From: Balneolales bacterium
GTDB lineage: Bacteria; Bacteroidota; Rhodothermia; Balneolales; Natronogracilivirgulaceae
Reading direction: 5' to 3'
DNA length: 15,815 nt
Assembly: GCA_007135895.1 (NCBI GenBank)
Contig: SLHZ01000297.1
Location: 1 to 15,815 of the forward strand
Part shown: positions 1-8,292 of the stretch, in pieces
Layout of the letters: each line of letters begins with the position of its first letter
Position numbering within the stretch: position 1 is the first letter of the stretch
Notes under the pieces: model-generated
Database searches by the model: none
Told to the model about the DNA's origin: nothing
What the model saw: only the letters and a program-made list of their open reading frames with translations
Translations under genes and position numbers: made by a program

Positions 1-1
1 C

Positions 2-1348
2 ATGATCGGCTTTTGTTTCCCTTTTCTTTTTGCAAGCAGGAACAAGCTGAAATTTACAGCCGAATCGGTGATCGGATTCGGTATTCTTTTTATTGGTCTC
101 GAGTTTCTCAAAGAAAGCATACCCGATATCGAAAAGAATCCCGAGATCATTCTTTTCCTGGATCATTTGACCGGATACGGGATAGGCTCAATTTTGATAT
201 TTATTGCAATCGGGGCTCTGTTTACGGCCATGACCCAGTCGTCCAGCGCCACCACGGCCATAACACTAGTTATGGTATTCCAGGGCTGGATGGAGTTTCC
301 ACTGGCCGCCGCCATGATGATCGGTCAGAATGTTGGCACAACGGTTACCGCCAATATCGCGGCCTCGGTCGCCAATATTCATGCCAAGAGAGCGGCTCTG
401 TTCCATCTGATATTCAATGTCATTGGGATTGTGCCTGTCCTGATGATCTACCCGTTGGTCATGTCCATGATAGACGGTTTGATGATTTCGATGACAGGAA
501 CATCCATTACAAATCTGGTTGATGATCCTTCGGCAAGGGCCAATGCCACGATCGGACTTTGCATCTTCCACACGGTATTCAATTTTTTCAATCTGCTGCT
601 GCTGGTGGCCTTTGTCCCCCAGATGGTCCGTCTGGTGGAACGAATGCTGCCGTCACGGGAAGACAGCGACGATGAGTTTCATCTGAAGTACATCAACCGG
701 GGTCTCATGTCATCCATCGCACTTTCCATTAACCAGGCACACCGTGAAATCGAACTCTATGCCCGTCAGATCCGGAAAATGCACAAAAATTTCAGGGAAC
801 TGCTTTTCGGCGATCCGAAGAAGGCGGCGAAAATGCTGAAAAAGATCAAAGATCGTGAGAAGCACTGCGACAATATGGAGATAGAGATTGCCGAATACCT
901 CACGGCGATCTCCGAGAGGAATATTACCCATCAGGAATCCAAACGAATCCGGAACATGCTGCGAATGATCGGTGATATGGAAAGGGTGGCAGACCTCTAC
1001 CATCAGATGTCTTTGAACTATGAACGGGCCGAGGAGATGGAAATAACGCTGGGAGAAGAGCTGCTGTCCGAGTTGAAGGAGATGATGGCACTGGTGGAAA
1101 AGTCATTTGACGAAATGACGGCTCGCCTGCCCGGTTTGAATGGCGACAACGATCTTAAACAATCGCTGAAAATGGAGATGGAGATCAACCGTTTTCGCGA
1201 TGAGTTGAAACAAAAGCACTACGAGCGGATTGAAAAAGGAGTCTACTCACCGATGATAGGTATTATTTACCTGGATTACCTGAACCGGATGGAGAAAGTA
1301 GGCGACCACCTGCTGAACATCAACGAAGCCATTGCAGGAAGAAAATAG
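2..1348 (+). CDS. Na+/phosphate cotransporter family protein with PhoU-like C-terminal domain, 5' end missing
   Basis: This is the C-terminal 448 residues of a Na/Pi cotransporter (NptA/PNaS family), an inner-membrane protein that moves inorganic phosphate with sodium. The reading frame is open to the window edge and the protein starts in the middle of the membrane domain, so the first of the two inverted Na/Pi repeats lies upstream, outside the window. The second repeat is complete: the family signature QSSSATT is at residues 79-85, followed by QNVGTT at 109-114 and further hydrophobic segments to about residue 212. From about 230 to 440 the protein is highly charged and helical with E/D-rich patches, the pattern of the PhoU-like domain often fused to these transporters. 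Known family members transport phosphate or have a regulatory role; the exact substrate here is inferred. The ATG at position 2 is an internal methionine, not the start. A gap of 97 bases separates it from the next small gene, so co-transcription is possible. Confidence 0.92.
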   Translation: MIGFCFPFLFASRNKLKFTAESVIGFGILFIGLEFLKESIPDIEKNPEIILFLDHLTGYGIGSILIFIAIGALFTAMTQSSSATTAITLVMVFQGWMEFPLAAAMMIGQNVGTTVTANIAASVANIHAKRAALFHLIFNVIGIVPVLMIYPLVMSMIDGLMISMTGTSITNLVDDPSARANATIGLCIFHTVFNFFNLLLLVAFVPQMVRLVERMLPSREDSDDEFHLKYINRGLMSSIALSINQAHREIELYARQIRKMHKNFRELLFGDPKKAAKMLKKIKDREKHCDNMEIEIAEYLTAISERNITHQESKRIRNMLRMIGDMERVADLYHQMSLNYERAEEMEITLGEELLSELKEMMALVEKSFDEMTARLPGLNGDNDLKQSLKMEMEINRFRDELKQKHYERIEKGVYSPMIGIIYLDYLNRMEKVGDHLLNINEAIAGRK

Positions 1349-1445
1349 TCTGCCGGAAGTTAAAAAACGTTTTTTTCCGTTTTACTGTTATAGGTGCAAA
1401 TAATAGAAAGTAACCCATTAACAGGCTTTGAAACGGAGAAAAGCG

Positions 1446-1706
1446 ATGATGAGCACTTTAAAAAAAGCAACCGGTCTGACTCCGGAAGGAATGGAGCGTC
1501 AAATTGAGGTCTCCAGGACTATATTCCGGGTTTTTCTCGTGGTCCTGGTTCTTTTATGGATCTACGTGATCGCGGTGTCGATACAACAGGGTCATCCAAC
1601 CATCTGGATTCTGCTGGCCATACTGATGACACCGGTATTGATACATCTGAACAAGGTTATCCGCAGTGCCCGGGAAGAGCTCGAAAAGAAGCTGCGGGCG
1701 GGATAA
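1446..1706 (+). CDS. Small two-helix membrane protein, unknown function
   Basis: An 86-residue protein of unknown function. I place the start at the ATG at 1446 (a second ATG follows at 1449) because a GGAG Shine-Dalgarno sequence sits at 1435-1438, seven bases upstream; a TTG six codons earlier would put this ribosome site inside the gene. The N-terminal third is polar, then come two hydrophobic stretches separated by a short QQGHP loop, predicted as a helical hairpin in the inner membrane, and a charged C-terminus (SAREELEKKLRAG) likely to be a cytoplasmic amphipathic helix or coiled coil. It lies on the same strand behind the phosphate transporter and ahead of two more tiny genes, so it may belong to that transcript. 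I do not recognise the family. Confidence 0.7.
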   Translation: MMSTLKKATGLTPEGMERQIEVSRTIFRVFLVVLVLLWIYVIAVSIQQGHPTIWILLAILMTPVLIHLNKVIRSAREELEKKLRAG

Positions 1707-1748
1707 ACTTGTCAGGTAATTGCGCCCCAAATAATCTGAGGTGAAACC

Positions 1749-1847
1749 ATGACCAAAGAGCAAAAACTGCATCTCGAACTCGAAGAGCGTCTGAAAGAGA
1801 ATTTTCAAACCAGAGAGGTTTATCATGTACAAAAGAATCGAAAATAA
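1749..1847 (+). CDS. Very small charged protein (32 aa), unknown; overlaps the next gene
   Basis: A 32-residue open frame beginning MTKEQKLHLELEERLKEN. It is supported mainly by its ribosome binding site: GAGGTG at 1738-1743, five bases before the ATG. The peptide is rich in K, E, L and R, has no hydrophobic segment, and would form an amphipathic helix. Its last 23 bases overlap the start of the following membrane-protein frame in another frame, and the Shine-Dalgarno of that frame (GAGAGG) lies inside this one, an arrangement that fits translational coupling. Alternatively it is a leader peptide, or the 5' end of one gene that was split from the next frame by a frameshift. It is too short to assign a family, and conservation is untested. 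Confidence 0.4.
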   Translation: MTKEQKLHLELEERLKENFQTREVYHVQKNRK

Positions 1848-2025
1848 AACCACCTCAATGGCTAATAATTTGCTGTTTTATGTTTCACTCGGAAGTTACC
1901 TGCTCCTGATGCTGTTTTTCCTGTTGCTTTTCGGCGGTGCTTTTACCACAGCCATTACCGAAGCCAAGTACATGTTCCGGGAGTCCGCAGACAACCGTGC
2001 GGTATGTTGCGAGGGAACTCACTGA
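1825..2025 (+). CDS. Small single-pass membrane protein (66 aa), unknown
   Basis: A 66-residue protein with a polar N-terminus (MYKRIENKTTSMANN), one long, very hydrophobic helix at about residues 16-42 rich in Leu and Phe, and a short C-terminal tail ending in a Cys-Cys pair. A purine-rich GAGAGG precedes the ATG by about six bases, supporting this start. It begins inside the preceding 32-residue frame and its stop overlaps the stop of the convergent metalloprotease gene by seven bases (2019-2025). It follows the phosphate transporter and another small membrane protein, so a role as a small transporter-associated subunit is possible, but this is speculation. I do not recognise a family. Confidence 0.5.
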   Translation: MYKRIENKTTSMANNLLFYVSLGSYLLLMLFFLLLFGGAFTTAITEAKYMFRESADNRAVCCEGTH

Positions 2026-4568
2026 CCCAGGGGAAACATATTCGGCATGCGTGGTGCCGGCCGGACTCTCGGTTCAAAAACTCCGTCGCTCAGGAATCGT
2101 TGAATATCCTGTTGCATGAGTGTGTACTGCGATATCGCGGCGGCCTCTGTCACGATGCCAAGGATGGTATCGATCTGGCCGGAGATTCTGGCCAGTTCCC
2201 ACTTTGCCGCCGCACGGGCTTCCGCAACCGTCTGGTTGTCACCGGCAGCCTGCATCAGGTTTTCGATGTACATTCTCTGCACAACACGTCGTACGGCCGG
2301 CCGGGATTCCTGTCTCATCCATCGGTCGAGAGCTCTCTGATTGGCTGGACCGAACACCTCGGCGGTTACGATCCCGAGAACTTCTTCCATAGTGGGCAGG
2401 TCCGGATCGCGATCAGCAAAAGCGATCAGGCGGGCTGTTCGACGGGGTTCCAGCAGTTCTGTGAAAATCCGGTTCGACAGGGAGCGTACGAATTCCAGTT
2501 GATCGGCCGCCGGAGTAGCCGGGCTGGAGAAAGAGCGGTCGGTTGTCGCAAAGCCCCAGGGCTCGGGAGCCATCATTTCCAGTATGCGTTCGGGTACAAC
2601 GAGTTCCTCGGTATGCAATGCCTTGAGCAGGGCGTGGAGCGCTTCGCGTTGCCGGGCACCATCGATCAGTTGTGTGGGCTGCTGTCCATCACCCCGGAGA
2701 GCATAGCGGAACTCCATGCCGCCGATATGTTTGGTTACCGATGTGAGCAGGAAACGGTGCAGGACATAAATGGGTACGAAGCGTTCCCGCAGCAAAGACA
2801 TGGGGTCGCCCTCAGCAATAGCCCTTTCGTCGAAATGGTCGATCAGGAATCGTCGGACTTCCATGATCTCCTCAAGTTCACGGATGGGATCGGCTGCGAG
2901 GGCCCACGCTTGTACCTGGGGGTGGGATCCGAAAGGACGTGTATGGGGGGCGCTGATGTGATAGATACCTTTTGCCAGCCCCTCCTGGATAATGGCTTCG
3001 AGCTTTTCATCTTCGTTTTCGGGATCGAACTGGCTGTAGCCCCACCGTATGGAGAGGGTATCAAAGACACCGGGTCCGGGAAAATAGGCCTCACTCAGGT
3101 CCAGTTTACCGTCTCGGAGCCGGATATGGGGTCCGGGATAATCCATGACCGAGGCACGACCCATGCTTTCGGCCGCGAAGTTATGAGCCAGTCCGAGGGT
3201 ATGACCCAGCTCGTGCGCCGCATGCTGACGCCGTCGTGACATAACGAATTCTTCGGCATCAATGGCCGGGTCCAGTGTGGCCATCCATTCCAGGGCTCCT
3301 TCAGGATCCATCACATCGAGCATGTCCATCTCCCCGGAGAGGAGCCCGGGGATCATGCCGGCAAACAGATTGTAGTTGATCAGCGATCGATGTGACTCCA
3401 TACGGACGGCGGCCTTGATGATTTCACCGGTCCTGGGATCACGAAGGGTCGGACCAATGGAGGCACCTGCTTCGGAGCGGTGTACCCACAAAACGACGTG
3501 GTAACGGGCGTCCATCGGGTCCATATCTTCGGGCATATCCCTGAGTTCAAAAGCGTTCTTGAATCCTGCCGCCTCAAAGAGGTCATTGAACCATTCCATC
3601 CCTTCACGGAAGGCGGTACGGTAAGGTTCGGGAACACCCTGATCAAGATAATAGACAATGGGTTCCACCGGTTCCGAGATCCCGGCTTCCGGATTCTTTT
3701 TTTGCAGCCGGTGCCTGACCGCATAGCGTGTGATCAGGTCCTCGTCAAACCCCTTTGAGAAATCATAAAAAGTATGCTCCAGATAGCCGGCGCGCGGGTC
3801 GTATTTTCTGGGCCGGTACTGATCGTCGGGCAGTTGGACCAGCGAGTGGTGCTGACGCATGGTAACTGAGCGTCCGTCGGGGGCATGTCGCCGGATGGCC
3901 CATGATGGATTGTCAGAAGCAAGCGTAACAGCGGCCTCAATTTCGGTATTGATGGGGAAGGATTTGGTGTGGGGTAGATGGATATAGCTTCGTGAGGCAT
4001 CGGGTCTGAATGTTCCCAGGTTGCGTGCCTGGAAGAGGCGTCGGACATTGAAGGCGTCCTGAAGGAAGAAGGAGGTCACGTCCATCACATATCGCCCGTC
4101 CTGTTGTCCGGCGATATCAAAAGACGCCACAACAGAATAGGGGAAGGATTCTTCCACTGAGCGCCGTAAAGCCGTTTTTTCGGAGTCTGTGGAGACAAAA
4201 TCCGAATTGGCCAGGATGAAGTGTATCCGGGGGCCAACCCGTTTGAAATAGGCAATGTGTTCCTGTCCGATCTGTCCGCGATCCAGCCGGGGTCCGTTCA
4301 TTCCGCCACCGGTGGCCATGCTGATGAGATATAGAAACTCCTCTTCCAGGCGGCCTTGTGGTACCTCCAGATAGAGCCGTCCCCTGTTTTCATCCCAGTA
4401 TAGCGGGAAAAAACCGTCCATTTTATTCATGGACGCCGTGAGACGGTCGATTTCGCCGGACTCCGATGCGTTTCCGATTTCGGATGCTTCAGCAGAGACA
4501 GTTCCGAAGGCAAGGAAGAGCACAAAGAAAGACAGGCAGAAGAAATGGATCAGACGGTTGGTTGACAT
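2019..4568 (-). CDS. Secreted zinc-dependent metalloprotease, DUF5117/DUF4953 type
   Basis: An 849-residue exported metalloprotease. A signal peptide is visible at residues 1-27 (hydrophobic core FFCLSFFVLFLAF, then TVSAEA). The next region (about 30-290) fits the DUF5118/DUF5117 beta-rich domains that precede the catalytic part in this Bacteroidota-rich family. The zinc site is a metzincin-like HELGHTLGLAH at residues 452-462, giving H452, H456 and H462 as ligands and E453 as general base, followed by a Met-turn-like SVMDYP with M475. The remaining 370 residues match the long DUF4953 C-terminal extension. Length is normal for the family; the natural substrate is unknown, and a periplasmic or outer-membrane location is expected. 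It lies 60 bases downstream of the acyl-ACP thioesterase on the same strand, probably in one transcript. No good Shine-Dalgarno precedes the start, as is common in this group. The stop overlaps the convergent small gene. Confidence 0.93.
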   Translation of the reverse strand: MSTNRLIHFFCLSFFVLFLAFGTVSAEASEIGNASESGEIDRLTASMNKMDGFFPLYWDENRGRLYLEVPQGRLEEEFLYLISMATGGGMNGPRLDRGQIGQEHIAYFKRVGPRIHFILANSDFVSTDSEKTALRRSVEESFPYSVVASFDIAGQQDGRYVMDVTSFFLQDAFNVRRLFQARNLGTFRPDASRSYIHLPHTKSFPINTEIEAAVTLASDNPSWAIRRHAPDGRSVTMRQHHSLVQLPDDQYRPRKYDPRAGYLEHTFYDFSKGFDEDLITRYAVRHRLQKKNPEAGISEPVEPIVYYLDQGVPEPYRTAFREGMEWFNDLFEAAGFKNAFELRDMPEDMDPMDARYHVVLWVHRSEAGASIGPTLRDPRTGEIIKAAVRMESHRSLINYNLFAGMIPGLLSGEMDMLDVMDPEGALEWMATLDPAIDAEEFVMSRRRQHAAHELGHTLGLAHNFAAESMGRASVMDYPGPHIRLRDGKLDLSEAYFPGPGVFDTLSIRWGYSQFDPENEDEKLEAIIQEGLAKGIYHISAPHTRPFGSHPQVQAWALAADPIRELEEIMEVRRFLIDHFDERAIAEGDPMSLLRERFVPIYVLHRFLLTSVTKHIGGMEFRYALRGDGQQPTQLIDGARQREALHALLKALHTEELVVPERILEMMAPEPWGFATTDRSFSSPATPAADQLEFVRSLSNRIFTELLEPRRTARLIAFADRDPDLPTMEEVLGIVTAEVFGPANQRALDRWMRQESRPAVRRVVQRMYIENLMQAAGDNQTVAEARAAAKWELARISGQIDTILGIVTEAAAISQYTLMQQDIQRFLSDGVFEPRVRPAPRMPNMFPLGQ

Positions 4569-4628
4569 GGCTGGAATTCAATAATGTTGTGATGGTTTCA
4601 AGAATCAGTTTCAGGGCTACTTTCAGAG

Positions 4629-5369
4629 TCATACGTTTTCCCAGAAGAAATTTACGTGACATGCTGCGGTGGTTCCGCCGCTGATGGTGTGACGGCTGAC
4701 CAGAATGCCGTCCTGTCCATTCACATCGGCTTTTACGGTTACATCATCACCCTCACGGAGCTCTTTGCGGTAATCCACAAGGATCCGTTTTACTTTCTTT
4801 CCGGCTGTGAAATCGACCGGGAGTGAATCAAGTGCCCACTCGGCATAGCGGATATTGTTGACATGCTGATTGGTATCGATGTCGCCGGGTCGGATGGTGA
4901 TATGAGTCAGATAGTGGTCGTTTTCGGGTGGTTTCGGTGCCTGTATGGGCAGGGGCGTTTTCTGATCTGGTGCAAGCCCATAGGCCCGGATTAAAGTTTC
5001 GGATACGGGAATGGGCCTTTTCCTCTTCATATCGATGAGGATCCAGAGGCTGTTGGCGGTTGCAAGCAGATTCTCTTGCTCGTCGGTGACGCGAAAATGG
5101 CGGAAGCCGGATATGCTCCGAAAGGAAACCGGTTGTGTCAGTACATGGATCAGTTCATTGAATTCGGGGAGTTTGAATATTTCAATGTCCCATTTGGCCA
5201 GAACCCATGCAACCTGTTGTTCTGCATAGAAATCAAGTCCTACACCGCACTCCTCGCTGTGCCGGATGGCCATGTCTTCCAGAAACTGCATAAGTGCGGT
5301 GATACGAAGATTCCGGTTCTGGTCAACGAGAAAATAGGGGATGTCGTAGGTTCGGGTGTAAGCCATCAT
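4629..5369 (-). CDS. Acyl-ACP thioesterase (FatA/FatB family)
   Basis: A 246-residue cytoplasmic hydrolase that releases free fatty acids from acyl carrier protein, the bacterial counterpart of plant FatA/FatB (PF01643 type). Two hotdog halves are visible: residues 1-135, containing MQFLEDMAIRHS and the conserved WVLAKW segment, and residues 145-246. The catalytic set proposed for plant FatB can be placed residue by residue: D165, N167 and H169 in DIDTNQHVNN, and E203 exactly 34 residues after the histidine in VDYRKELREGD; the plant cysteine after that Glu is Leu here. All four are present, so the enzyme is probably active. Two ATG codons stand at 5369 and 5366; either could start the protein, and neither has a clear Shine-Dalgarno. 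It is followed after 60 bases by the metalloprotease gene and preceded by 241 non-coding bases behind the TonB receptor. Chain-length specificity cannot be read from the sequence. Confidence 0.93.
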   Translation of the reverse strand: MMAYTRTYDIPYFLVDQNRNLRITALMQFLEDMAIRHSEECGVGLDFYAEQQVAWVLAKWDIEIFKLPEFNELIHVLTQPVSFRSISGFRHFRVTDEQENLLATANSLWILIDMKRKRPIPVSETLIRAYGLAPDQKTPLPIQAPKPPENDHYLTHITIRPGDIDTNQHVNNIRYAEWALDSLPVDFTAGKKVKRILVDYRKELREGDDVTVKADVNGQDGILVSRHTISGGTTAACHVNFFWENV

Positions 5370-5610
5370 GCAAAAAAGTTGCGATTGCGAAAAAAAACAG
5401 GTATGGAAAAGATGTGGTGATATGCCTTGTCATGCCGCACACCAATGATAGACAGTTCGTATGAAATAGTTTTTTAAATGTTGTAAATCAAGTTTTTTTT
5501 CTTTCGCAGCGCAACGCTCTGCAAGGAGCAGTTCCAGATTCTGAAAACGCGCTGTTTGCACTCCGCCGGCCTGTAGTCCGAAGGTGACAAGACTGAGCCA
5601 GACACCGGTT

Positions 5611-8292
5611 CTACCACTCGAGGATAAGACCGATAGTGGGCAGGACGGTGCCGGATATATTTTCCAGCAGATAGGTATCGTAGTAGCTGCGGCCGGCCTG
5701 GGGGATGAATGTGGCCGGTTCGGCGGTTGCGGGATCGAGTCGTAATGGCCACCCGTTTTCATCCCGGCGAACATTCAGGAAGGGCTGCAGTTCGGCTTTG
5801 AAAGCATAGACATTCTGGATGTCGAGATAGGTCGTGATGTTGAAGCGGTCAAAGAAAAAGCGTTTGTCGACACGAATGTCGAGCTGGTGAAAGGTCTTAA
5901 GCCGTTTTTCATTGAGCCGGCTGTAGTCGGGCAGGCCGAGACTGTTGACTTCCCAGACCTCGGTGCGTGAAGATCGCTCCACATCATAGGGGGTATAGGG
6001 TGTGCCGCCGAGAAGCTGCCATCGGAACCCGACATCCCAGTTTCCACGAAACTGTTTTCCCGCAGTGAGGGAGATCAGATGGCGGCTGTCCCAGGCCGAT
6101 GGCAGATACCGTCCTTCGGCATTCTGGAACTCGCTCCAGAACAGTGTATAAGCCAGTATTCCATAGTAGTTTCGATAGAGTTTCTGCTGAGCAAGAAATT
6201 CAACGCCATAGGTTCTTCCGCGCGAGCTGGATTCGACGGGTTCATTGCCTATGACACCGAAGTCACTGCCCAGATTGGCCAATGATATGCGGTCACGCAG
6301 AAGGAAAGGATAATTCCGGTACTGCTTCAGGAATCCTTCTACCGAAAGGATCAGGCTTTCACGGGCCAGGTATTCAAAACCGGCGACATAATGATGGGCT
6401 CGAATCCAGGTGACATTGTTGTCGCGATTGACGAGGCGGCCGTCTCCGTCACGATATCCCAGGACCGTGTAGGGGGGGAGCTGATAGAAAATCCCGGTAT
6501 TGGCATTGAAACTGAGGTTGCTGGTGAGATACCATGCCAGGGAGAGTCGTGGTGAAAACTGATTCAGCAGATTGCGGGTATTCGCTGAAAAACTGGTGGC
6601 ATCCATGCGAAAACCGGCAGAAAGATCCAGTCTTCGGCCAAAATAGCTGGAGCTGGCCTGGGTGAAGAGGCCCCATTTATGGAGTCTTAGTTCGGAATCG
6701 AAGTCGATCGTGAGCAGTTCTCCTGTGCCGGGCAGTGAAATTCGGTTAAAGGTTTCATTGGTATAGATCGCGTATTCGTAATTTCCGCCGTAAATGATGC
6801 GTGTGTCACCAAGACGATGTTCATTTTCCAGGCGCAGCTTGTTTTCGGTCTCAACGGAGGTGTAGTCCAGAATCAGATTATCCGGACTGCTGTCGTCATT
6901 GTCTTCGTATTTGAAGGCCCGGTTGTACAGTTTGTTCCGGCTGACGACGACGGTGGTGATGCGGCGGTCGCCGAAATAGCGATAGCGGATGCCCCGGGTA
7001 TAGTTCCATTGTTCGTTGACCGGCAGGTATCCGAGAATGTAACGTTGCTGTTCGGTGTTATTTGCACTGGTGTTGAGTGTGAAGTCATCGATGGCACCCA
7101 GACCGATCACTGTGATATCCTGGTTGGCGGCAGGCCGGTAGCGAAAACGGAATTGGATATCGGTGTAGATGGGCAGGAAGGGGAGCTCCAGCAGTTCAAA
7201 AAGGAACTGGAGATAGGAACGGCGATAGGAGAAAATGAAATCAGCGTCATTGCCGATCGGTCCTTCGGCGGTCAGGCCGACATCACTGGCCCCAACCGTT
7301 GCGGTGAATCCGTAGTTGTCGGATCCGCTTCGCTGGCGAAGCTCCATGATCGAGCTCAGGGCATTGCCACGGTTGGCCGGGAATGCACCGGTATAGAAGT
7401 CCACTTCGCGGATGAAGTCCACATTGATCAGGCCCACGGGTCCGCCTGTAGCGCCCTGAGTGGAAAAATGGTTGATGGTCGGAACTTCCACTCCGTCAAG
7501 ATAGAATCTGTTTTCACCGGGAGCGCCACCACGGACAATGAGATCATTTCGGAAGCCGCCGACTCCGGTGGATACACCGGGCAGAGACTGGACGACCTGG
7601 GAGATGTCCCGGTTGCCTCCGGGTGCACGATCAATTTCGGAGCTGCTGATAGTACGTTTGGAGATGGGGCTTTCCTGGGTGCGGTTGAAAAATGAGGGGC
7701 GAATCACGATCTCACCCAGTGAAGTGGTTTCGGGCTCGAGGAGGATGTCAATCCGGACATCCCGGTTCCGGCTGATTTGTACTTCGAAGATGGTCTGTGT
7801 CCGGTAGCCTACGAAACTGAAGCGGAGATTGTAGCGGCCGGGTGGAATATTCCGGAGTTCGAAATACCCGTCGTTGTCTGCCGTGGTGCCGAAATTGACA
7901 TCCATCACCAGTACCGATGCGAATTCAAGGGGCGAGCCGTCGCTGGCATCCCGGATGGTTCCCCGCAGGACACCCCTGCCTCCGGTTGAGGTTGTGTCGA
8001 CCGATGCGGTTTCCACCGCAGCATCAGGAACACCTGGCGCCGAGCCGGTCGTGCCGGATGTACTTGCCGTGCCGGTTGTTCCTGTTATGCCGGTCGTGGC
8101 AGTCGAAACAATTGCTCCGGTCATGCCGGATGTACCAGTCGAGCTGGTTGTGCGAACTGTGCCGGACAAGTCAGCTGTTCCGGTCGCGACAGATGCCGGG
8201 CTGGCAACGCTGAAAGCAGGCAGGGCAACCAGAAGTAAACCGTAAAATGAGATGATGAGACCGAATCGTGCCAATGTTGATAGAAATCGCAT
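5611..8292 (-). CDS. TonB-dependent outer-membrane receptor with CarboxypepD_reg-like N-terminus and repetitive linker
   Basis: An 893-residue outer-membrane receptor. The order is: signal peptide, residues 1-30 (ending LPAFSVAS); a Thr/Ser/Gly linker at 36-83 encoded by 9-bp repeats; a carboxypeptidase-regulatory-like beta domain at about 107-187 (GVLRGTIRDASDGSPLEFASV ... GYFELRNIPPGRY); a TonB-box-like stretch LGEIVIRPS; a plug domain at about 210-320 with QVVQSLPGV and the DLIVRGGAPGENRFYLDG segment; then a barrel rich in alternating aromatic strands, ending in GLILEW with the aromatic C-terminus expected of an outer-membrane protein. Such receptors import large or scarce solutes (siderophores, glycans, peptides, metals) using TonB-ExbBD energy; the substrate here cannot be told. 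No SusD-like partner lies next to it. It is transcribed away from the small histidine-triad protein, sharing a 153-base intergenic region. Confidence 0.93.
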   Translation of the reverse strand: MRFLSTLARFGLIISFYGLLLVALPAFSVASPASVATGTADLSGTVRTTSSTGTSGMTGAIVSTATTGITGTTGTASTSGTTGSAPGVPDAAVETASVDTTSTGGRGVLRGTIRDASDGSPLEFASVLVMDVNFGTTADNDGYFELRNIPPGRYNLRFSFVGYRTQTIFEVQISRNRDVRIDILLEPETTSLGEIVIRPSFFNRTQESPISKRTISSSEIDRAPGGNRDISQVVQSLPGVSTGVGGFRNDLIVRGGAPGENRFYLDGVEVPTINHFSTQGATGGPVGLINVDFIREVDFYTGAFPANRGNALSSIMELRQRSGSDNYGFTATVGASDVGLTAEGPIGNDADFIFSYRRSYLQFLFELLELPFLPIYTDIQFRFRYRPAANQDITVIGLGAIDDFTLNTSANNTEQQRYILGYLPVNEQWNYTRGIRYRYFGDRRITTVVVSRNKLYNRAFKYEDNDDSSPDNLILDYTSVETENKLRLENEHRLGDTRIIYGGNYEYAIYTNETFNRISLPGTGELLTIDFDSELRLHKWGLFTQASSSYFGRRLDLSAGFRMDATSFSANTRNLLNQFSPRLSLAWYLTSNLSFNANTGIFYQLPPYTVLGYRDGDGRLVNRDNNVTWIRAHHYVAGFEYLARESLILSVEGFLKQYRNYPFLLRDRISLANLGSDFGVIGNEPVESSSRGRTYGVEFLAQQKLYRNYYGILAYTLFWSEFQNAEGRYLPSAWDSRHLISLTAGKQFRGNWDVGFRWQLLGGTPYTPYDVERSSRTEVWEVNSLGLPDYSRLNEKRLKTFHQLDIRVDKRFFFDRFNITTYLDIQNVYAFKAELQPFLNVRRDENGWPLRLDPATAEPATFIPQAGRSYYDTYLLENISGTVLPTIGLILEW
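8044..8187 (-). repeat. Degenerate 9-bp tandem repeat (16 units) inside the TonB receptor gene
   Basis: Sixteen consecutive 9-base units, on the plus strand variants of GCCGGTCGT such as GCCGGATGT, GCCGGTTGT, TCCGGTCAT and TCCGGTCGC. The period equals three codons, so each unit encodes roughly X-(Thr/Ser)-Gly on the minus strand, residues 36-83 of the receptor. Units 1 and 6 are identical, as are units 2 and 10. Because the unit is a multiple of three, gain or loss of copies would change linker length without shifting the frame. The array is diverged, so it is probably old rather than actively slipping. Confidence 0.8.

Noticed and set aside
1354..1379. Inverted repeat AAAAAACGTTTTTT flanked by CGGAA/TTCCG after the phosphate transporter, as a terminator
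   Set aside because: The stem is almost all A-T pairs with a three-base bulge and has no T tract outside the stem; it would be too weak, and the following gene may be co-transcribed.
2004..3239. A 411-codon open frame on the plus strand
   Set aside because: It lies wholly antisense to the metalloprotease gene, whose catalytic motif and signal peptide are unmistakable; the plus-strand translation shows no domain or membrane pattern and is a by-product of codon bias.
5370..5610. A gene or RNA in the 241 bases between the receptor and the thioesterase
   Set aside because: Short frames there overlap the receptor end in other frames and show no ribosome site or domain; a GC-rich imperfect repeat near 5505-5525 does not make a proper terminator stem. 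I see only a tandem TTGCGATTGCGA near 5380.
6817..7695. A 292-codon open frame on the plus strand
   Set aside because: It is antisense to the plug and early barrel region of the TonB receptor and has no recognisable features of its own.
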